Assembly (NCBI GenBank): GCA_020350085.1
Contig: CP070706.1
Location: forward strand, 3,276,708-3,282,020
Length of the DNA: 5,313 nt
DNA from: Acidobacteriota bacterium
GTDB taxonomy: Bacteria > Acidobacteriota > Polarisedimenticolia > J045
Reading direction: 5' to 3'
Part shown: in pieces, positions 1 through 4,924 of the stretch
Layout: each line of letters opens with the position of its first letter
Position numbering within the stretch: position 1 is the stretch's first letter
Notes under the pieces: generated by a model
What the model was told of the DNA's origin: nothing
Database searches by the model: none
Seen by the model: only the letters and a program-made list of their open reading frames with translations
Position numbers and translations under genes: made by a program

Positions 1-177
1 CATACGGCGCCGTTCGATGCCTTGGTTCAGGTGCTCGAGGGCACGGCCGAGATCCTGCTCGCCGGCACGGGGCAAAAGGTCACTGCCGGCGAGTCGATCA
101 TCATGCCGGCGGAGGTGCCTCACGCCGTGATGGCACCCGAGCGGTTCAAGATGCTGCTGACGATGATCCGCTCCTGA
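1..177 (+). CDS. Cupin domain protein, 3' end (5' truncated by window)
   Basis: The reading frame is open from the first base to TGA at 175-177 and gives the last 58 residues. It begins HTAPFDALVQVLEG, the typical first cupin strand pair of small (about 110-residue) stand-alone Cupin_2 proteins. A glycine turn (GESIIMPAEVPHAV, residues 30-43 of the fragment) follows, with His41 in the position of the second-motif metal ligand. The ending RFKMLLTMIRS is also characteristic of this small cupin group. Family knowledge: these are single beta-barrels that bind a metal or small ligand; most have no assigned reaction, so no substrate is proposed. The stop lies 26 nt before the start of the permease gene, so the two are probably co-transcribed. 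The upstream part, including most of motif 1 and the start, lies outside the window. Confidence 0.85.
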   Translation, partial: HTAPFDALVQVLEGTAEILLAGTGQKVTAGESIIMPAEVPHAVMAPERFKMLLTMIRS

Positions 178-199
178 CCTCGCCCCACCAACGGTACCC

Positions 200-207
200 G
201 GAGGTGA
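200..207 (+). promoter_or_regulatory. Perfect Shine-Dalgarno that overlaps the assigned GTG start
   Basis: GGAGGTGA matches the anti-Shine-Dalgarno complement over eight bases, but the only plausible in-frame start nearby, GTG at 204, lies inside it. No in-frame ATG, GTG or TTG lies 5-9 nt downstream; the next are TTG at 231 and GTG at 246. Either the start is really GTG204, served by other sequence, or it is one of these later codons. The site makes the permease start uncertain. Confidence 0.4.
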
Positions 208-1439
208 CCCGGCTTTCCCGCCCCCGCAAGTTGTCCTGGGTCGGCGTGCTCTCATTCGGCTCTGGTCTACCGTTCGGCATCTTCAAGGAGCAGCTGCCGA
301 TCTGGCTGCGCGTGTCCGGCGTCAGCGTCGAGACCATCGGTGGGTTGAGCGCGCTGGCCACCGCCTGGAGCGCGAAGCTCGTCTGGTCGCCGCTGGTCGA
401 CAAGATCGGCCGCCGCCAGAGCTGGATCGCGGCCAGCCTGATGTTGGCCGGCGGTTCGCTACTCGGCGCGGCCGCGGTCGGACCCCACGCACTCTGGCCG
501 CTCGTCGCGCTGCTGACGATCTTCACATTGGCCGCGGCGACCCAAGACATCGCCGTGGACGCCTACACGATCGGGATTCTCGACAAGGGAGAGGAAGGCC
601 CGGCCAACTCCGCGCGCGTCGCCAGCTATCGGCTCGCGATGTGGTTTGCTGGCGGATTCACCGTGGCGCTCGCCGGATTCCTCGCTTGGCGCTCGGTGCT
701 GGGACTGACCGCGGCGATGCTCGCCGGACTCGGACTGCTGGTCTTAAGGGCGCCGCCGCTGCCGATCGAGCAGCAGCCTGCGGACACGAAGCTGTGGCGC
801 GGGCTGGTCGACTGGATGCGCCGGCCGGGCGCCGTCACTCTCGCCGCGATGGTCTTGCTCTACAAGCTGCCCGACGGGGCGCTCGGACCGATGGTGCGCA
901 CGTTTTGGGTCGATGCCGGTGTGTCGCCGGTCGAGATCGGCGTGCTGTTCAGCCCTCTGACGATCCTGGCGACGATCGCCGGCGCGCTGATTGGCGGCCC
1001 CTTGGTCGCGAAGATCGGCATTCTTGGTGGACTGTTCTGGTTCGGACTGGCGCAGGCGGCGACCAACCTCGCTTACGCTGCGGCCGCGTTCTCAGGTGGC
1101 GGCACCCCCGTCGTCTTGTCGGCGGCATTGATCGAAAGTCTCGGCGGAGGCATGTCTACGGCGGCGTTCTTGTCGCTCTTGATGCGCGTTTGTGAGAAGC
1201 GCCGTGCAGCCGTCGAATACGCGCTGCTCTCCGGAATGTTCGCGGCAACGCGCGACCTGTCGAGCGCCTTCAGCGGGGTGGGCGTCGCGCAGCTCGGCTA
1301 CGGTGGATTTTTCGCCGCCACGACGCTGCTCGCGTTGCCGGGGCTGGTGCTCGTTTTCTCGCGGCGCCTGGCCGCGCGCGTCGGCGAGCCGCCGTTGGCG
1401 CGCGATCCAAGCAACCGCTCCGGCCCGTCGGCATACTGA
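204..1439 (+). CDS. AmpG-like MFS permease (PAT family)
   Basis: A 411-residue polytopic inner-membrane protein with about twelve hydrophobic segments by eye. The AmpG/PAT signature is visible in order: SGLPFGI near residue 20; WSPLVDKIGRRQSWI (61-75), which is MFS motif A after helix 2; TQDIAVDAYTI (113-123); YKLPDGALGPM (220-230) at the start of the second half; and ESLGGGMSTAAFLSLLMRVC (311-330) followed by AAVEYALLSGM (335-345). The last block closely resembles E. coli AmpG. AmpG carries GlcNAc-anhydroMurNAc peptides into the cytoplasm for cell-wall recycling, in symport with protons. This protein is shorter than E. coli AmpG (about 490 residues) and lacks its extra C-terminal helices, so another substrate is possible. 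The GTG start at 204 gives an N-terminus that fits family alignments but overlaps a Shine-Dalgarno; TTG231 is the alternative. The cupin gene is 26 nt upstream and the DUF3810 gene 4 nt downstream. Confidence 0.88.
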   Translation: MTRLSRPRKLSWVGVLSFGSGLPFGIFKEQLPIWLRVSGVSVETIGGLSALATAWSAKLVWSPLVDKIGRRQSWIAASLMLAGGSLLGAAAVGPHALWPLVALLTIFTLAAATQDIAVDAYTIGILDKGEEGPANSARVASYRLAMWFAGGFTVALAGFLAWRSVLGLTAAMLAGLGLLVLRAPPLPIEQQPADTKLWRGLVDWMRRPGAVTLAAMVLLYKLPDGALGPMVRTFWVDAGVSPVEIGVLFSPLTILATIAGALIGGPLVAKIGILGGLFWFGLAQAATNLAYAAAAFSGGGTPVVLSAALIESLGGGMSTAAFLSLLMRVCEKRRAAVEYALLSGMFAATRDLSSAFSGVGVAQLGYGGFFAATTLLALPGLVLVFSRRLAARVGEPPLARDPSNRSGPSAY

Positions 1440-1443
1440 GCCG

Positions 1444-2574
1444 ATGCCTGACGCACTCAGACCGCCCGAAATCGTCGCCGGCCAGCCCCGACGAGTCCGC
1501 GCCGGCCTCGTCGCTGGAGTCGTGATGCTGGTCGGATTCCTGCTCTCGCGAGTCACGCCTGACGCGACCGAGATGATCTACGCCCGCGGTCTTTACCCAC
1601 CGCTGTCGCGCACATTGAGCTTCATCAGCTCACGAGTGCCGTTTTCGCTGTTCGAGCTGCTGGTCGTGGTGCTGATCGCGATGCTGCTGGTCTCCCCGGC
1701 GATCGGTTTTCGCCGCGCGCGCGCCGAGGGAGCATCTCGGCGGCGTGCCTTCGCGATCGCTCAGCTTCGTCTTGCCGGCGAGCTCGGCCTGATCTGGGCG
1801 CTGTTCTTGCTGCTGTGGGGGTTCAACTACGCGCGACCGGAGCCAGACCGACTCTTCGGCCTGGAGCGAGCCGTCGAAAAGGAGCGCGCCGAGGCGCTCG
1901 TGGCCTGGATGGGCCAGAGGCTCGACATCCTGCGCGAGCAGATCGCCGAGGATGAGCAAGGCGTCGTCGTTTTCGGCCGCTCTTTCGCGGAGCTCGATGC
2001 CGAGATCGGTCTGCTGCAGGCCGAGGCGCTGCGCGAGGCCGGTCTGCCGGCACCCGCTAGCGGACGAGCGAAGCGGTTCGTGACGAGCCCGGTTCTCATT
2101 CGCTGGGGGGTGTCCGGGATTTATGGACCGCTCACCGGTGAGCCGAACATCGTCGATCCGGCGCCTCCTGGGAGGCTGCCGTTCGTCATCGCTCACGAGC
2201 GGGCCCACCTCGCCGGGTTCGCCTGGGAGGAAGCCGCCAGCCTCGTCGCCCTACTGACGCTGTGGCGCTCGGACGATCCCGCGCTGCGCTACGCAGGCTG
2301 GCTCGCACTGTGGGTCGAGCTGAGACGCAAGCCCGATAATCGAGGTCCGGGCGTCAAGCGAGATCTCGAGGCGATGGCCGAATTCGCACGCCTGTATCTC
2401 GGGCGCGAGGCTCCGGCCTTGCGCCGGGTCTACAGCGGTTATCTCAAGGCTCACGGCGTCAGGGGCGGCACCCGCAGCTACGGACGCGTCGCCGGCCTCG
2501 CCCTGCGCTATCTCGACACCCGCGGCATGCCGCCCCGTCCCTCCGGCTTGGTGTCGAGTACGCCGCCGCCATAG
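1444..2574 (+). CDS. DUF3810 family membrane protein with HExxH motif
   Basis: 376 residues. The reading frame stays open upstream to 1192, but ATG1444 is preferred: it lies 4 nt after the permease stop and the protein then opens with a short basic segment before the first helix. Three hydrophobic helices are seen near residues 20-36, 67-87 and 112-128. The third runs into WGFNYARPEP, a DUF3810 (PF12725) hallmark. Further family blocks are RWGVSGIYGPLTGEPNIV (220-237), IAHERAHLAGFAWEEAAS (249-266), SDDPALRYAGWL (276-287) and YLKAHGVRGGTRSYGRV (333-349). H251, E252 and H255 form an HExxH zincin motif, with E262 and E263 as possible third ligand. Family knowledge: DUF3810 has no assigned activity; a membrane-bound metallopeptidase is inference from the motif. 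The soluble part after helix 3 could face either side of the membrane. The short gap suggests translational coupling to the permease. Confidence 0.85.
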   Translation: MPDALRPPEIVAGQPRRVRAGLVAGVVMLVGFLLSRVTPDATEMIYARGLYPPLSRTLSFISSRVPFSLFELLVVVLIAMLLVSPAIGFRRARAEGASRRRAFAIAQLRLAGELGLIWALFLLLWGFNYARPEPDRLFGLERAVEKERAEALVAWMGQRLDILREQIAEDEQGVVVFGRSFAELDAEIGLLQAEALREAGLPAPASGRAKRFVTSPVLIRWGVSGIYGPLTGEPNIVDPAPPGRLPFVIAHERAHLAGFAWEEAASLVALLTLWRSDDPALRYAGWLALWVELRRKPDNRGPGVKRDLEAMAEFARLYLGREAPALRRVYSGYLKAHGVRGGTRSYGRVAGLALRYLDTRGMPPRPSGLVSSTPPP

Positions 2575-2591
2575 CGACCTCTCGCACGCCG

Positions 2592-2624
2592 CGCCACTGG
2601 ATCCGTCGCGCGACGCAGGTGGCG
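2592..2624. terminator. Nested inverted repeat between convergent genes, possible bidirectional terminator
   Basis: The outer arms CGCCAC (2592-2597) and GTGGCG (2619-2624) enclose a perfect 12-nt palindrome, CGTCGCGCGACG (2604-2615), separated from them by unequal internal loops of 6 and 3 nt. It occupies most of the 63-nt gap between the two converging stop codons, where a shared terminator is expected. There is no T-run on either side, so it is not a classical intrinsic terminator. It could also be a chance feature of GC-rich DNA. Confidence 0.3.
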
Positions 2625-2637
2625 GAGCCGAGCACGA

Positions 2638-4500
2638 TCAGGTTTGGCCGCTGCCCCGTGTGCCGCGGGGGCGTGGGGGAGTCCAGCTCGCCAACGGATC
2701 GCACTTGATGAGCACGGCGGAGACGTCGTCGGAGAGCTTGCCGTTGCCGTTGAACGTCCGAACAGCGGAAAACAGTCGGTCGAGGATCTCGCGGGCGGGC
2801 TCGTGCCTGTTATCGCGAACGACCGCTAACACACGCTCGTAACCGAACATCTCCTGATCAGCAGATTCGGCCTCCAATACTCCGTCGGTCATCAGCAGCA
2901 CCAGATCGCCCGGCTCGAGGTCGATCGGACCTCCCTTCGCGTACCGCTCCTCGGCGAGGATTCCGAGTGGAAGCCCGGTGCTGCAGAGCTTGTGCTTCAA
3001 CCGGCCGGAAGAGTCGAGGATCAGCCCCGGCGGGTGTCCGGCGCTGGAGTAGCAGAGCCTCCGGCTGTTCGGGTGCAGGCAGACCAGCAGCAGCGTCACA
3101 AAGATGTGTTCCTCGGTTTCGATGACGAGGTCATCGTTCAAGCGCTCGAGAACCTCGTTGACATCGCGGCGCGCTCGAACCCAAGAACGCAGCTCAGAGC
3201 GTGTGTGCGCCATCAGCAGCGCCGAGCCGAATCCGTGTCCGGTGACATCGCCGACGGCCGTTACGAAAGCCTGGTCCAGCATCGGGAAATAGTCGAAGTA
3301 GTCCCCTCCGGCGAACTCAGCCGCGAGCGTCGCACCGTAGATGTCGAAACCGGGCAGTGAAGGAGGTGTTTGAGGCAACAGACGCTCGTGGATTCGCTGT
3401 GCCGCGAGCAGCTCGGCTCGTTTTTCCCGAAGCGCCTGCTCCGCACGCTTGCGCTCGGTGATATCCCGAATCGCGCTCAACACGAGAAAGCCGGTCTCGG
3501 TCTTCATCGGCCCGAGGCTGATCTCTGCCGGAAACGTCGTTCCATCCTTGCGCAGCGCCACAAGCTCCACACCGGCGCCCATCGGCCGAATCCGAGGTTG
3601 ATTCGCGTACTCGCTTCTGTGCTGCCGGTGCCTCGCACGCAGCTGCTCGGGTATGATCATCTCGATCGACTGACCGGACATCTCTTCACGACGGTAGCCA
3701 AACAACTGCTCTGCCAAGGCATTGACGAGCTGTATTCTCCCTTCTTGATCGACGATGATCAGCGCGTCGGGAGCCGACTCCAACGAACGGCGGAACAGAT
3801 CTTCGGCTTGTTTGCGGTCCGTGATATCGAGGGCGGAGGCGTACAGCAGGCCGTCCCGCAGTGGAGCAGAAGTCCACGCCAGCCAGCGATAAGACCCATC
3901 CTTGCGCCGGAAGCGCGTTTCGAACTGGATCATCGGCTCGCCGCGAGCGAGTCTATCGAACTGTTGCAGAGTGGCTGCACGATCCTCGGGGTGAACGAAG
4001 TGTAGGAACGGCTCGGAGCGCATCTCCCGTGGACTGAAACCGAGAATTTTCTCAAACGCGGAATTGACTCGTTTGAAGTATCCGTCACCGCCGCCGATGC
4101 AGTGCATCTGCACGGACTGGTCGAAGAACTGCCTGAGCTGCTCCTTGGTCGGTGTATCGCGCCTGAGCCGCTCGGCGACGCCGATACAGCCCCGGGGGGT
4201 GCCGTTCTCGTCGGTGTCGGCCGTAACCCGACCCCGAAGGTGATGGCGGCCGACCTCGATCTCGAACGAAACCCTCTGCCCTTCGAGTGCGCGCCGGTGG
4301 GCATCGATGACGATCGCTGCGGATGGCTCGGCGCGGAAAAACTGGCCCAGCGTCACGCCGGGGACAGAGTCCGGATGATGTTCGAGGATCGCCTGGACGG
4401 GACCCGCGCAGGTCGTGATGCGAAGATTGCGGTCGGTGGTCCAGGCGATACCCTCGGGGCCGTCGACGCCCAATCTCGCGAGCAGCTCCAGAGAAGGCAT
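2638..4500 (-). CDS. Triple-PAS SpoIIE/RsbU-type serine phosphatase
   Basis: 620 residues, cytoplasmic (no signal peptide or membrane helix). ATG4500 is chosen over the only other in-frame start, TTG4641, because the extension would read through a terminator-like hairpin and a T8 tract and has no domain. Three PAS domains are seen: about 17-112 (divergent), 122-230 (ending in DITDRK) and 238-351 (ending in DITERK). A short helical linker leads to QRIHERLLPQTPP (368-380), the standard entry to a PP2C-SpoIIE domain. Catalytic motifs are GGDYFD (398-403), DVTGHG (418-423), SAGHPP (486-491), MTDGVLEA (537-544) and DDVSAVL (591-597); the acidic metal ligands are all present. Family members dephosphorylate anti-anti-sigma (STAS) proteins, often switching sigma-factor or c-di-GMP outputs in response to the PAS signal. 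No STAS or HPK partner is in the window, so the target is unknown. It converges on the DUF3810 gene, 63 nt away. Confidence 0.93.
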   Translation of the reverse strand: MPSLELLARLGVDGPEGIAWTTDRNLRITTCAGPVQAILEHHPDSVPGVTLGQFFRAEPSAAIVIDAHRRALEGQRVSFEIEVGRHHLRGRVTADTDENGTPRGCIGVAERLRRDTPTKEQLRQFFDQSVQMHCIGGGDGYFKRVNSAFEKILGFSPREMRSEPFLHFVHPEDRAATLQQFDRLARGEPMIQFETRFRRKDGSYRWLAWTSAPLRDGLLYASALDITDRKQAEDLFRRSLESAPDALIIVDQEGRIQLVNALAEQLFGYRREEMSGQSIEMIIPEQLRARHRQHRSEYANQPRIRPMGAGVELVALRKDGTTFPAEISLGPMKTETGFLVLSAIRDITERKRAEQALREKRAELLAAQRIHERLLPQTPPSLPGFDIYGATLAAEFAGGDYFDYFPMLDQAFVTAVGDVTGHGFGSALLMAHTRSELRSWVRARRDVNEVLERLNDDLVIETEEHIFVTLLLVCLHPNSRRLCYSSAGHPPGLILDSSGRLKHKLCSTGLPLGILAEERYAKGGPIDLEPGDLVLLMTDGVLEAESADQEMFGYERVLAVVRDNRHEPAREILDRLFSAVRTFNGNGKLSDDVSAVLIKCDPLASWTPPRPRGTRGSGQT

Positions 4501-4539
4501 TCGATGGTCGGTGGAAAAGACTGAAGTCTCCCCCTCTCC

Positions 4540-4573
4540 AAAAAAAACAGAGCCACAGGGCGCTGCGGTTCTG
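4540..4573 (-). terminator. Intrinsic-terminator-like hairpin plus T8 in the phosphatase leader
   Basis: Read on the - strand, the 5' arm CAGAACCGCAG (4573-4563), a CGCC loop (4562-4559) and the 3' arm CTGTGGCTCTG (4558-4548) form an 11-position stem with nine Watson-Crick pairs, one G-U and one A-C mismatch. Eight consecutive T residues (4547-4540) follow directly. This is the classic rho-independent layout and works only in the - direction. It lies 40 nt before ATG4500, and no - strand gene lies upstream in the window for it to end. It could be an attenuator of the phosphatase gene or a block on antisense transcription out of the ATPase control region. Confidence 0.6.
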
Positions 4574-4583
4574 AACCGGCGTG

Positions 4584-4589
4584 AGTATA
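4584..4589 (-). promoter_or_regulatory. Candidate -10 element (TATACT) for the phosphatase gene
   Basis: TATACT on the - strand matches the sigma-70 -10 consensus at five of six positions in an otherwise GC-rich stretch. No convincing -35 hexamer lies 16-18 nt upstream, and there is no extended TG. Transcription from it would start near 4577, right at the foot of the leader hairpin, giving a leader of about 77 nt. Weak evidence. Confidence 0.25.
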
Positions 4590-4708
4590 GAGCGAGCGGC
4601 GAATCGGTGCGCCTGGGCGACGGAAGCCGCTGGCGGCACAAGTCCTGCTTATTCGGCCGCTTACGCCGCGCCGCCCCATAGTTAGGTTCCTCGGCTGAAG
4701 CACGCGAC

Positions 4709-4722
4709 TTGACCTAAGTCAA
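4709..4722. promoter_or_regulatory. FNR/CRP-type box 1 (TTGAC-N4-GTCAA)
   Basis: TTGAC-CTAA-GTCAA is a perfect 5+5 dyad over 14 bp with the layout of the FNR box (TTGAT-N4-ATCAA), with a symmetric T-to-C/A-to-G change in each half. Its centre is 22 bp from that of box 2, so both would lie on nearly the same face of the helix. The regulator is not in the window. Confidence 0.5.
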
Positions 4723-4730
4723 CTCTCGCC

Positions 4731-4751
4731 TTGATCGTTGTCAACGGTCAA
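4731..4751. promoter_or_regulatory. FNR/CRP-type box 2 with an overlapping third half-site; 21-bp palindrome
   Basis: TTGAT-CGTT-GTCAA (4731-4744) has an exact FNR left half-site and a GTCAA right half-site. An overlapping unit, TTGTC-AACG-GTCAA (4738-4751), shares the second half. Taken together, 4731-4751 form a 21-bp near-perfect palindrome around T4741: nine of ten base pairs match and the tenth is a G/T. It may therefore instead be one operator for a dimeric repressor (TetR or GntR type). The location just upstream of a -10 candidate supports a regulatory role in either case. Confidence 0.55.
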
Positions 4752-4767
4752 AGCATGTTAAATAGGC

Positions 4768-4773
4768 GATAAT
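4768..4773 (+). promoter_or_regulatory. Candidate -10 element (GATAAT) of the P-loop ATPase promoter
   Basis: GATAAT matches TATAAT at five of six positions. There is no good -35 hexamer at 17 bp (CGGTCA, 4745-4750), as expected of an activator-dependent promoter. Transcription would begin near 4779-4781, which places the centre of box 2 (4737.5) at about -41.5 to -43, close to the class II activator position. The resulting leader is about 145 nt. Confidence 0.4.
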
Positions 4774-4881
4774 TGAAGCCAGATAAGACGGCGGACGAGA
4801 GGGCCACGAGACGGCTTCGACCGGGTGTTCGATCGCTGTCCGGCCGCGTCGCCAGGGCATTTCAGCGCGAAGCATGAGGCC

Positions 4882-4904
4882 GCAGCCGGTCGCGACCGGG
4901 CTGC
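4882..4904 (+). promoter_or_regulatory. GC-rich leader hairpin just before the ATPase ribosome binding region
   Basis: A perfect 14-nt palindrome, CCGGTCGCGACCGG (4886-4899), is extended by GCAG (4882-4885) pairing with CTGC (4901-4904) across a bulged G4900. This gives about nine pairs with a CGCG loop. AGGAG (4905-4909) follows at once. A second copy of GGGCTGC at 4913-4919 could replace the copy at 4898-4904 as partner of GCAGCC (4882-4887), which would enclose the AGGAG. RNA-level control is possible but unproven. Confidence 0.4.
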
Positions 4905-4924
4905 AGGAGATAGGGCTGCGGAAG

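Larger units (their letters stand above)
4501..4924. other. 424-nt divergent intergenic control region
   Basis: No convincing protein-coding frame fills this stretch; the open frames through it are extensions or shadows without domains. It separates the phosphatase gene (- strand) from the P-loop ATPase gene (+ strand). It contains a terminator-like hairpin with T8 and a TATACT -10 candidate on the phosphatase side, and FNR/CRP-type boxes, a GATAAT -10 candidate and a strong leader hairpin on the ATPase side. Bases from about 4700 to 4785 are noticeably more AT-rich than the flanks, as expected of a promoter. Nothing specific was recognised in 4595-4700. Confidence 0.75.

Noticed and set aside
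641..1195. 184-codon + strand open frame inside the permease gene
   Set aside because: It is out of frame with the permease, rich in Arg/Gly/Ala as expected of a GC-rich shadow frame, and shows no domain.
1192..1443. 84-codon N-terminal extension of the DUF3810 frame
   Set aside because: It overlaps the end of the permease gene, is Arg/Ser/Cys-rich without family similarity, and ATG1444 directly after the permease stop is a much better start.
1630..2208. 192-codon - strand open frame opposite DUF3810
   Set aside because: Composition is that of an antisense shadow (Arg/Gln/Pro-rich), with no domain; the + strand frame is a recognised family.
3370..4005. 211-codon + strand open frame opposite the PAS domains
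   Set aside because: It is antisense to a gene with clear domain content and shows no motif of its own.
4519..4528. GACTTCAGTC inverted repeat between the purine tract and the phosphatase ATG
   Set aside because: Only three to four pairs with a tiny loop. It might bring GGAGAGGGGGAG (4528-4539) nearer the start, which is otherwise 27 nt away, but the evidence is too thin.
4501..4641. 47-codon upstream extension of the phosphatase from TTG4641
   Set aside because: The extension crosses the hairpin and T8 tract, has no recognisable domain, and would use a TTG start; ATG4500 is followed at once by the first PAS domain.
4709..4736. TTGACC (4709-4714) as a sigma-70 -35 element on the + strand
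   Set aside because: No acceptable -10 hexamer lies 16-18 bp downstream; these bases are better explained as part of box 1.
4716..4744. TTGACA on the - strand (4744-4739) as a -35 for the phosphatase
   Set aside because: It is a perfect -35 match, but the hexamer at 17 bp is TGACTT, a poor -10, and it lies within the palindromic operator.
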